Source: a bacterium (GTDB lineage Bacteria > Atribacterota > JS1 > SB-45 > 34-128). From it: a stretch of 5,742 nucleotides of DNA. Shown here one piece after another: positions 1 through 4,781 of this stretch. The stretch's first letter is position 1; every line of letters starts with the position of its first letter. The position numbers and the translations under genes were made by a program. The stretch is taken from NCBI GenBank assembly GCA_018903015.1, contig JAHIPR010000292.1, positions 1 through 5,742 on the forward strand, written 5' to 3'. Below the pieces are notes generated by a model. The model was not told where the DNA came from. It did not search any database and saw only the letters and a list, made by a program, of their open reading frames with translations.

Positions 1-21
1 ATATTGATCAATTGAATGTGA

Positions 22-202
22 CAGGGGCCGATTCTTTGGTACATTAAAAATATAGCAGAATAAATTGGCGTGCATTATACTATAAAAAGAGTATAGGGGT
101 CTTACAGTATAATGTTTTAATTATACATTTTTCAATATCAGGGAAAATAATCTATTGCCATTTTTGATAATGGGTAGAAGTGTGTCAAAGAATCGTCCCC
201 TG
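22..202. repeat. REP/MITE-like element bounded by inverted 22-base repeats
   Basis: Bases 22-43 and 181-202 are inverted copies of one another, with 19 of 22 positions matching. Both share the core CAAAGAATCG (read from the right arm) and a CCCCTG end. The 137 bases between them contain no convincing reading frame, but hold a second inverted pair at 73-83 and 104-114 (10 of 11 matching). Paired REP sequences with a GGGG...TCTTTG core are a known type of small repeat moved by Y1/RAYT transposases. Assigning this pair to that group is an inference from its look. It ends 17 bases upstream of the first ATG of the next gene, so it may form part of that gene's leader. Confidence 0.55.
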
Positions 203-225
203 GCATAATTCTAAAAAAAATGGAA

Positions 226-231
226 AAGGAG
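226..231 (+). promoter_or_regulatory. Ribosome binding site deciding a TTG start
   Basis: AAGGAG lies 6 bases upstream of an in-frame TTG at 238. It overlaps the codons that would follow the upstream ATG at 220, and that ATG has only an A-rich leader with no Shine-Dalgarno sequence. The site therefore favours TTG 238 as the real start. Confidence 0.6.
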
Positions 232-237
232 ATTGTC

Positions 238-963
238 TTGGTTAAGTTCAATAACCCGCAAAATATGAAAGGAGTTATTGTCTCATGGAGTGGAGGCAAA
301 GATAGCTGTTTGGCTTGTTATAAAGCAATGGGTAAAGGCTACCAGATAGGATTTCTTTTAAATTTAATTTCGAAAAAATACCAAAGATGTTGTTTTCATG
401 GCATTCGGAAAGAATTGATTAATTTACAAGCAAACCTGATTGGTGTTCCTTTGTTTCAAAAAGAAGTTAGCATAAATATGGAACTTTATGAAAAGGAGTT
501 TAAAGAGGCAGTAATCTACTTGAAAACAAAAGGGGTCAAAGGTATGGTTTTTGGAGATATTTATTTAACAGAGCATAAAAATTGGGTGGGAAGAGTTTGT
601 CGAGATTTAAAAATAAAGATGATAGAACCTTTGTGGCAAACACCGCCAGAGAAAATTATTGAAGAATTTATCTGTTTAGGTTTCAAAGCAGTGGTAGTTA
701 GTGCTAAGGCAGATTTGTTTGACAAAGATTTTATTGGTCGAGAAGTAGATCAACAACTTTTAGAAGAGCTTAAAAAGAGAAATATTTGTCCTTGCGGCGA
801 AAATGGTGAATTTCACACTTTTGTCATTGGTGGTCCTATATTTAAAAAGGGAGAGATAGAAATAACAAAAAGTCGCGTGATTTTAAAAGAAGGTTTTTGG
901 CCACATTGGTTTTTAGACATTCAAGATTACCGGTCAATTCCTTGGAATAAATGGAATAAGTAG
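238..963 (+). CDS. Dph6/DUF71-family PP-loop ATP pyrophosphatase (diphthine-ammonia ligase-like)
   Basis: The protein belongs to the adenine nucleotide alpha-hydrolase-like ATP pyrophosphatases that activate a carboxylate with ATP for amidation. Counting from the upstream ATG at 220, the PP-loop SGGKDS is at residues 24-29, FGDI at 111-114, and the family's C-terminal signature CPCGENGEFHT at 190-200. The length of about 241-247 residues is complete for a single-domain member. TTG 238 is chosen for its AAGGAG six bases upstream; ATG 220 and ATG 265 have none. Archaeal and eukaryotic Dph6 makes diphthamide on EF-2, but bacteria lack that modification, so a literal Dph6 role is unlikely here. 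A bacterial branch has been linked to B12 salvage by its clustering with btu transport genes, and a BtuCD/FecCD-like importer lies about 3.8 kb downstream on the opposite strand. The family call is firm; the substrate is unknown. No clear promoter was seen. A dispersed repeat begins one base after the stop. Confidence 0.9.
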   Translation: MVKFNNPQNMKGVIVSWSGGKDSCLACYKAMGKGYQIGFLLNLISKKYQRCCFHGIRKELINLQANLIGVPLFQKEVSINMELYEKEFKEAVIYLKTKGVKGMVFGDIYLTEHKNWVGRVCRDLKIKMIEPLWQTPPEKIIEEFICLGFKAVVVSAKADLFDKDFIGREVDQQLLEELKKRNICPCGENGEFHTFVIGGPIFKKGEIEITKSRVILKEGFWPHWFLDIQDYRSIPWNKWNK

Positions 964-964
964 A

Positions 965-1019
965 GACACATGTACTAGCTCAATAATTCGGAAACTTTTA
1001 GCGAAAAGCCTATGGGGTC
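965..1019 (+). repeat. Dispersed direct repeat, copy 1
   Basis: This 55-base segment runs from GACACATGTACTAG to TATGGGGTC and matches copy 2 (2786-2840) at 50 of 55 positions without gaps. It starts one base after the stop codon of the Dph6-like gene and has the same orientation as the other copies. Similarity stops at GGGGTC, whereas copies 2 and 3 continue to match each other beyond it. Read on the other strand, the end TGACCCCATA resembles the tips of some IS3-family elements; that is only a resemblance. The following 130 bases up to the convergent phosphatase gene hold no gene I can support. Confidence 0.85.
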
Positions 1020-1149
1020 AGCGTCAAAGGGATCTCTTGACAATACGTTTTATTTGTTAGGCAAGAATTTTAAAATTTGAAAGGATGGGAGTTAAAAGGA
1101 AAATGTACCAAAGTATGTTTTAAACAGTTGGTCAAATCAATTACAAAAA

Positions 1150-2139
1150 CTACTGAAGATCGCTAAGAAGATCACTAAACTCTTTTAGAACAGATTCATT
1201 TGCAGCTAATATATACTTAATCAGTAATTTGCTTGGGTGCAATAAATAATCTGATAATCCCTTAAGTGTGAATTTTTCCCCATTAATCTTTCCTAAAACC
1301 GCTTTTGCTTTCATTGCAATAAATGCTCCTGCTACCACATCATGCGGAGCTTGTCCCTTAAGATCTAATACTATATCCACAATACCATCTCCAAGCTTAG
1401 CCATCATTGGGTTGCCAGCAAAATTATAAAATCGGAACTTAATACTTTCGCTATTGCCTATATCTCTGTTCTTCTTTTCAATGTCTCCAATTTCATTAAG
1501 CCAATGGACAAATTTCTTCTTGTTATTTAACCTAAGGAGTTGTAATAGATTCTTGCTTTTTTGAGCATACATACAAATACTTGCATCTTTAAGTTCTCGA
1601 GATTTTGAAGGCCCAGCAAGTGAAAATTCTTGATCTCCTAATGTTTCGCTTAATCGTCTCTTGTAAGCTCCCTTTCTGTCAGCAGTAGCATAATAGATAT
1701 AATCACCTCGGACTGCTATAAATGCACCTAGAATTTTAACTTCTTTATTATTATTAACTCGGTAAAAGGTAATTGCAGAACACCAATTTGAAAAACCTCG
1801 TTCAAGAAGGTCCGTTCCATCTACCATATCCATCAAAGCTATTATTTTGTTGGTTTCTTTGCTCAAATCAGTCTTCTCATGAAAACTCTCTTCGCCAATC
1901 ACAAAGACTTTATCTTTTCCAAGTTTATTCATTAAAATATTCCTCATTGTCCTTTCTGCATCAAGGTCAACTGCAGCTAAAAGTTTATTACCTTTCGCTG
2001 TTTTACGAAATATTGGGCTAAATGCTAAACGAGGTCCATTTTTAATTGTGTTCTCTATAGATCTATCAATCCCAAGTATCTTCTTGATCAGGTCCTTATA
2101 TGAGAATAGGTCAAGAAACATATCATTTTTTAAAGACAA
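1150..2139 (-). CDS. Inositol monophosphatase/FBPase superfamily protein
   Basis: This is a Mg2+-dependent, Li+-sensitive-type sugar or inositol phosphatase by family; related members act on inositol-1-phosphate, fructose-1,6-bisphosphate or PAP. Metal-site motifs appear in order: VDLDAE around residue 57, GEES at 82-85, DMVDGTD at 104-110 (equivalent to the DPxDGT motif), and PHDVVAG at 265-271 (equivalent to the WDxAAG motif). At 329 residues it is longer than the usual 260-270, with a lysine-rich stretch near 195-230 that may be an insertion. The start is TTG: AAAAGGAGGT (minus strand, 2156-2147) sits 7 bases upstream, while the next ATG (codon 7) lacks a well-spaced site. It lies about 95 bases downstream of the small gene at 2235-2429 on the same strand and is probably co-transcribed. 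It converges on the Dph6-like gene. The substrate cannot be read from the sequence. Confidence 0.85.
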   Translation of the reverse strand: MSLKNDMFLDLFSYKDLIKKILGIDRSIENTIKNGPRLAFSPIFRKTAKGNKLLAAVDLDAERTMRNILMNKLGKDKVFVIGEESFHEKTDLSKETNKIIALMDMVDGTDLLERGFSNWCSAITFYRVNNNKEVKILGAFIAVRGDYIYYATADRKGAYKRRLSETLGDQEFSLAGPSKSRELKDASICMYAQKSKNLLQLLRLNNKKKFVHWLNEIGDIEKKNRDIGNSESIKFRFYNFAGNPMMAKLGDGIVDIVLDLKGQAPHDVVAGAFIAMKAKAVLGKINGEKFTLKGLSDYLLHPSKLLIKYILAANESVLKEFSDLLSDLQ

Positions 2140-2146
2140 AAACTAT

Positions 2147-2156
2147 ACCTCCTTTT
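2147..2156 (-). promoter_or_regulatory. Strong ribosome binding site for the phosphatase TTG start
   Basis: On the minus strand AAAAGGAGGT is followed by 7 bases and then TTG at 2139-2137. This near-perfect match to the 16S rRNA tail makes the unusual start codon credible. Confidence 0.75.
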
Positions 2157-2202
2157 CCATAAGGATAAAAAGCGATCTTAATCAAATCTAATTTAGTGAG
2201 TT

Positions 2203-2219
2203 AGAAGTAAATTACTTCT
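2203..2219. promoter_or_regulatory. Perfect 17-base palindrome, possible operator
   Basis: AGAAGTAA, a single A, then TTACTTCT: the 8-base arms are perfectly complementary. It lies between the 64-codon gene and the phosphatase, 64 bases ahead of the latter's start. A one-base centre is too small for an RNA hairpin loop, so a dimeric regulator site is the more natural reading. No cognate regulator is visible in the window. Confidence 0.4.
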
Positions 2220-2234
2220 TGGAATTAAACTAAG

Positions 2235-2429
2235 CTAGTCCTCCTCATTATTTATATAAAAGCCACTTGTCATCAGTTGCGCAAGTTTTTTAGCATCTTT
2301 CTTTTTAAAATGTAAAGTCTCCTCGTTATACTTACATAAATCCTCTTCAATCATTTTTATTTCTTCTTTTTCCTTCTTATTCATCTGCACTTTACTACAT
2401 TTTTTCATTTCGCATCTAGCTTGTACCAC
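2235..2429 (-). CDS. Small hypothetical protein, 64 residues
   Basis: I do not recognise this protein. It is very rich in lysine and glutamate, particularly residues 17-48, which could be helical or coiled-coil. It has three cysteines (positions 6, 11 and 32) and ends in an acidic NNEED tail. There is no signal peptide or membrane segment. It is probably a real gene: the GTG start has AAAGGAGGT (minus strand, 2446-2438) eight bases upstream, and a near-consensus promoter lies just before that. It is the first gene of a probable two-gene unit with the phosphatase downstream. An ATG at codon 8 lacks a comparable ribosome site. It could be a small regulator or an accessory protein from mobile DNA; nothing in the sequence decides between these. 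Confidence 0.65.
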   Translation of the reverse strand: MVQARCEMKKCSKVQMNKKEKEEIKMIEEDLCKYNEETLHFKKKDAKKLAQLMTSGFYINNEED

Positions 2430-2437
2430 TTTTATCT

Positions 2438-2446
2438 ACCTCCTTT
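2438..2446 (-). promoter_or_regulatory. Ribosome binding site for the 64-residue protein
   Basis: AAAGGAGGT on the minus strand, 8 bases before a GTG codon at 2429-2427. Together with the promoter upstream it is the main reason to accept this short frame as a gene. Confidence 0.7.
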
Positions 2447-2477
2447 AATAAATGGCATTTTTACTGTTATATTAACC

Positions 2478-2505
2478 ATTATAATTGTTTCACTAAACTT
2501 GTCAA
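2478..2505 (-). promoter_or_regulatory. Sigma-70/SigA-type promoter
   Basis: On the minus strand, TTGACA (2505-2500) is followed by 16 bases and TATAAT (2483-2478); both hexamers are consensus. Transcription would start near 2471, giving a leader of about 40 bases before the GTG of the 64-residue gene, and would probably continue into the phosphatase. It lies just outside the IS3-like left end at 2521. Confidence 0.75.
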
Positions 2506-2520
2506 GTGTTCAAAAGAATT

Positions 2521-2555
2521 TGGTCTTCCCCCGATAAAACGGACAATCAGTTAAG
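2521..2555 (+). mobile_element. IS3-like left-end relic, outer copy
   Basis: The stretch TGGTCTTCCCCCG ... GGACA ... AGTTAAG matches the end-plus-leader at 2579-2613 at 24 of 35 positions. No transposase frame follows it directly, so it looks like the leftover tip of an older element into which, or beside which, a second one landed. Confidence 0.4.
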
Positions 2556-2578
2556 CAACCATGGTTATTTTCTCGTAT

Positions 2579-2742
2579 TGAACCTCCCCCGCTTTACTGG
2601 ACACCAAGTTAAGAGCTATAATTAAATGATTGGAGGTTCAGAAAATATGGAAGGAAATAGAAGACAATACAGTGAAGAATTCAAAAAAATGCAGGGACAC
2701 AACGGCCTAAACCAACTACAAACTCATCCAGTATCATATTAA
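2579..2742 (+). mobile_element. IS3-family left end with truncated orfA
   Basis: The segment begins TGAACCTCCCCCG, with a GGACA motif typical of IS3-family tips. It then has GGAGG at 2632-2636 and an ATG at 2647, giving a 31-codon frame ending at 2742. The first 14 residues, MEGNRRQYSEEFKK, are the standard N-terminus of an IS3-family OrfA (the start of its HTH). After FKK the sequence loses all similarity to OrfA and soon stops. The helix-turn-helix remainder, OrfB and its DDE domain are gone. This is a dead fragment, probably left by an internal deletion. Whether the repeat ending near 2840 supplied the other end is unproven. Confidence 0.6.
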
Positions 2743-2785
2743 CATCTTTTCTTGATCAATAATAAGTGACTATTAATATACAAGG

Positions 2786-2921
2786 GACACATGTACTAGC
2801 TCAATAATTCGGTAACTTTTAGCGGACAACTTATGGGGTCTGAGGAGTTCTTAACCAGATGGTTGAGGCTTTAGGTATTATTATAGATAGACGTCCTAAA
2901 GGAAGAACTCGTGAAAGGGAA
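2786..2921 (+). repeat. Dispersed direct repeat, copy 2 (long form)
   Basis: The 55-base core (2786-2840) matches copy 1 at 50 of 55 positions and copy 3 at 47 of 55. Similarity to copy 3 then continues to about 2921 with a few small gaps. After the core, one frame reads GVLNQMVEALGI, then RRPKGRTRERES and a stop at about 2927, and the matching part of copy 3 is also open. This suggests a fragment of an eroded coding sequence, possibly from a transposase, but I cannot name the family. It lies about 60 bases before the abiE promoter. Confidence 0.75.
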
Positions 2922-2939
2922 AGTTAAACCAAAGAAAAG

Positions 2940-2958
2940 AATAGGATGTATTCCTATT
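2940..2958 (+). terminator. Small hairpin, possible weak terminator
   Basis: AATAGGA and TCCTATT form a perfect 7-base-pair stem around a 5-base loop, flanked by A-rich sequence on the left and TTTT (2957-2960) on the right. The stem is AT-rich and the T run short, so termination would be weak. It sits between copy 2 of the repeat and the abiE promoter and could insulate the module from upstream transcription. Confidence 0.3.
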
Positions 2959-2980
2959 TTAATTAGAATATTAGATATAC

Positions 2981-3008
2981 TTGCAAAAAAAAAGAAGAGA
3001 AGTATAAT
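2981..3008 (+). promoter_or_regulatory. Probable abiE promoter
   Basis: TTGCAA (2981-2986, four of six consensus bases), a 16-base A-rich spacer and TATAAT (3003-3008). The predicted start near 3015 gives a leader that includes the hairpin at 3032-3054 and then the antitoxin gene. Confidence 0.55.
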
Positions 3009-3031
3009 AAGGAAAGAAATATACAAATCCT

Positions 3032-3054
3032 ACGGCAATAAAGCATAATGCCGT
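3032..3054 (+). promoter_or_regulatory. Inverted repeat in the abiE leader, candidate autoregulatory site
   Basis: ACGGCA (3032-3037) and TGCCGT (3049-3054) are perfect inverted 6-base arms 11 bases apart, between the predicted transcription start and the antitoxin gene. AbiEi antitoxins that have been studied bind inverted repeats near their own promoter through an N-terminal winged helix and repress it. Assigning that role to this site is an inference from position and symmetry. Confidence 0.4.
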
Positions 3055-3081
3055 GAGATTGTGAAATTTAAGGTGATGAAG

Positions 3082-3687
3082 TTGAAGAATAAAATTAAAG
3101 AAAAAATTAAAGAAGCTTTTTATATTAACAATGGCTATATTAGAACAAAAGATATAAGTTCTCAAGGTATAAACAGAAGATACTTAAGAGATTTAATTAA
3201 TGAGGGTGTTATCGAAAGAATAAAACAAGGTCTTTATAGATGGAAGGATGCAAAATTTGATGTTGAAGAAGAACTGATTAATGTATCCAAAATTATTCAC
3301 CATGGAGTTATTTGTCTTGTATCAGCTCTGGCTTACTATGAGCTTACCACTTATACGCCGGGGGAATATACGATAGCAGTCAGGAGAAATTATAATATGA
3401 AACTACCCGATTATCCACCTATAAAACTTTATTATTTTTCTGATAAATATTATATAGATGGAGTAGAAAAAATAGATATAAATGGAAATATTTTCAAGAT
3501 ATATAATATTGAAAAAACTATATGTGATTGCCTTAGGTACAGAAATAAAATCAGCAAAGATATTATTGTAGAAAGCATTAAGGAATATGTTAAAAGAAGA
3601 GATAAAAACATTTCTAAACTTATGAATTATGCTGCTAAAGCAAAGGTTAAAGACGTTGTTCAGCAATATATGGAGGTACTTATGTGA
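3082..3687 (+). CDS. abiEi: AbiEi-family antitoxin of an AbiE toxin-antitoxin system
   Basis: This is the antitoxin and transcriptional repressor of an AbiE pair, classed as type IV because it does not need to bind the toxin protein. Counting from an upstream GTG at 3061, residues 23-61 form the winged helix-turn-helix that opens this family (NNGYIRTKDI ... INRRYLRDLINEGVIERI ... GLYRW). The central block SALAYYELTTYTPGEYTIA follows at 88-106, and the C-terminal domain includes IEKTICDCLRYR at 150-161. Full length is about 201-208 residues, normal for this type. Three starts are possible: GTG 3061, ATG 3076 and TTG 3082. TTG 3082 is chosen because GGTGAT at 3072-3077 fits the 16S tail at suitable spacing, whereas it is too close to ATG 3076. 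The stop overlaps the toxin start, as usual for the operon. Phage-defence function is inferred from family only. Confidence 0.85.
   Translation: MKNKIKEKIKEAFYINNGYIRTKDISSQGINRRYLRDLINEGVIERIKQGLYRWKDAKFDVEEELINVSKIIHHGVICLVSALAYYELTTYTPGEYTIAVRRNYNMKLPDYPPIKLYYFSDKYYIDGVEKIDINGNIFKIYNIEKTICDCLRYRNKISKDIIVESIKEYVKRRDKNISKLMNYAAKAKVKDVVQQYMEVLM
3672..3677 (+). promoter_or_regulatory. Ribosome binding site for the toxin GTG start
   Basis: GGAGGT inside the last codons of the antitoxin is 6 bases ahead of GTG 3684, which itself overlaps the antitoxin's final ATG and TGA. This arrangement points to translational coupling of toxin to antitoxin. Confidence 0.7.
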
Positions 3688-4349
3688 GAAATGAAATAAT
3701 AAATATGGATGCTTCAATTAAAGCAAGACTCAAAAACATTGCGAAAGAGTACAAAAAAACTTTTAATCTGATCTTGCAGTTATACATGCAAGAGAGATTA
3801 TTATATCGGTTAAGTATCTCTGAGTATAAAGATAATTTTATATTAAAAGGTGGATTGTTATTATTTTCAATGTCTGGATTTACGGGTAGGCCGACCAGAG
3901 ATATAGATTTCCTGGCTTATCAAATATCAAATAATATGGAGAATATAAAAGAGGTATTTAGAAAGATATGTAGGGTTGAATACAATGATGGTATTGTATT
4001 CAACCCTAATTCTGTTTCTGTTGAAGAAATAAAGAAGGAAGCGGAGCATGGAGGAATAAGAGTAAAATTAACCGGATATTTGGGAAAAGCCAAAGAGATG
4101 CTTTGGGTAGATATAGGTTTCAACGATATTGTTGTACCGGAAGTTATTACAGCTGATTATCCTGTACTTCTGGACATGGATTATCCTAAAATAAAGATGT
4201 ATTCTTTTGAATCTGTTGTAGCAGAAAAATTTGAAGCTATTGTTTCTTTGGGAGAGTTGAACAGCAGGATGAAAGATTTTTACGATATTTTTATTTTGTT
4301 ATCTGAAAAAAATTTTAATAGAATAGAGATATTTTGCAGAAGGCCATAG
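3684..4349 (+). CDS. abiEii: AbiEii-family nucleotidyltransferase toxin, N-terminal part (frameshifted)
   Basis: This is the toxin of the AbiE pair, in the DNA polymerase beta-like nucleotidyltransferase fold (DUF1814/MenT type). Visible motifs are KGG at 55-57, TRDIDF at 71-76 holding the metal-binding aspartates D73 and D75, GIRVKLTGYLG at 124-134, VDIGF at 142-146, and EKFEAI with RMKDFYDIF at 181-203. The NTase core is intact. The frame stops at 221 residues after IEIFCRRP, short of the usual 280-300. The missing C-terminal part is present immediately downstream in the -1 frame. A fifth T in the T run at 4332-4335 would give IEIFLQKAIVETF and a 291-residue protein ending at 4558. The frame also contains a perfect 16-base-pair inverted repeat (3971-4008). 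The gene may be an inactivated toxin, a phase-variable one, or a sequencing artefact. GTG 3684 is chosen for its GGAGGT and overlap with the antitoxin stop. Confidence 0.85.
   Translation: MRNEIINMDASIKARLKNIAKEYKKTFNLILQLYMQERLLYRLSISEYKDNFILKGGLLLFSMSGFTGRPTRDIDFLAYQISNNMENIKEVFRKICRVEYNDGIVFNPNSVSVEEIKKEAEHGGIRVKLTGYLGKAKEMLWVDIGFNDIVVPEVITADYPVLLDMDYPKIKMYSFESVVAEKFEAIVSLGELNSRMKDFYDIFILLSEKNFNRIEIFCRRP
3971..4008 (+). repeat. Perfect 16-base-pair inverted repeat inside the toxin gene
   Basis: The arms at 3971-3986 and 3993-4008 are exact reverse complements (TAGGGTTGAATACAAT on the left) around the 6-base loop GATGGT. From 3972 the arms are in codon phase: five codons, a two-codon loop (Asp-Gly), five codons, encoding RVEYN-DG-IVFNP. 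No T run follows, so it is not a simple intrinsic terminator. It would form a stable hairpin in the toxin mRNA. Confidence 0.9.
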
Positions 4350-4558
4350 TAGAAACTTTTATGAGAAGAGAAACAGATATTCTAAAATTTGATCAGGTTT
4401 TTAAGAAAGAGTTTATCGAAGATAATAATAGAATAAATCAATGGAGATTATTTCTAAAAAAGATAGGTCATCAGAATATTGAATTTGAATATGTAATGGA
4501 TGTTATAAAAAAATCTCTGTTACCTATATATAATAATATTAAAAAAGAAAAAGAGTGA
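4334..4558 (+). pseudogene. AbiEii toxin C-terminal part, detached by a -1 frameshift
   Basis: This frame reads LQKAIVETFMRRET and later RINQWRLFLKKIG, the pattern found at the C-terminal helical domain of AbiEii toxins (AI..TF.RR.T, then QW..FL). It overlaps the end of the upstream frame by 16 bases and has no ribosome site of its own, so it is not an independent gene. Joined through one added T at the T4 run (4332-4335) it completes a 291-residue toxin. It ends five bases before copy 3 of the dispersed repeat. The upstream NTase core is preserved, but loss of this domain would probably alter folding or substrate binding. Programmed slippage or polymerase stutter on four Ts cannot be excluded, though the run is short for that. 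Confidence 0.7.
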
Positions 4559-4563
4559 CAGGA

Positions 4564-4705
4564 GACAGGTATACCAGGCCAATAATCCGGTAATTTTTAG
4601 CGGACAACTTATGGGGTCTGAGGAGTTTCTTATCCAGAAGGTCGAGGCTTCAGATATTACTATAATAGATAGACTTCTAAAGGAAGGCCTTGTAAAAGGA
4701 GAAAA
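4564..4705 (+). repeat. Dispersed direct repeat, copy 3 (long form)
   Basis: The core at 4564-4618 matches copy 2 at 47 of 55 positions without gaps. Similarity continues to about 4705, with one extra T and a 3-base insertion relative to copy 2. It begins five bases after the AbiEii stop, just as copy 1 begins one base after the Dph6-like stop. An open frame starting at 4611 runs through it and into the antisense of the ABC gene; I do not regard that frame as a gene. The rest of the gap to 4781 shows only a short 6-base inverted pair (4739-4744 and 4758-4763) with no T run. Confidence 0.75.
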
Positions 4706-4781
4706 GGGAGGTCATTTCAAGAATAAAGATTCGGCCCCAGTAACTTCTCTTTATCTCGTTACTTTGGTTGGTTTGGTAATT

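Noticed and set aside
1102..1113. 12-base match to the left REP-like arm (AATGTACCAAAG)
   Set aside because: A single exact 12-mer is expected by chance in a window of this size and the match does not extend.
1086..1168. Possible orfA-like stub (KRKMYQSMF then FKQLVKSI after a frameshift)
   Set aside because: It resembles an IS3 OrfA start only if a base is removed, and the match is too short to support.
1773..2021. 82-codon frame on the plus strand
   Set aside because: It lies wholly antisense to the phosphatase gene, whose motifs are clear, and has no recognisable domain or ribosome site.
2971..3165. 64-codon minus-strand frame rich in Phe
   Set aside because: It is the complement of the A-rich abiE promoter and antitoxin start; low-complexity shadow.
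3403..3717. 104-codon minus-strand frame
   Set aside because: It is antisense to the antitoxin; the Ile/Phe-rich composition reflects the AT-rich opposite strand.
3920..4123. 67-codon minus-strand frame
   Set aside because: It is antisense to the NTase toxin and shows no independent support.
965..4705. Integron-like cassette array with attC sites
   Set aside because: Two repeats do follow stop codons, but they lack the paired RYYYAAC/GTTRRRY layout, the phosphatase is on the opposite strand, and no integrase is present.
4739..4763. Possible terminator for the importer operon
   Set aside because: The arms are only 6 bases with a 13-base loop and no T run follows on the minus strand.
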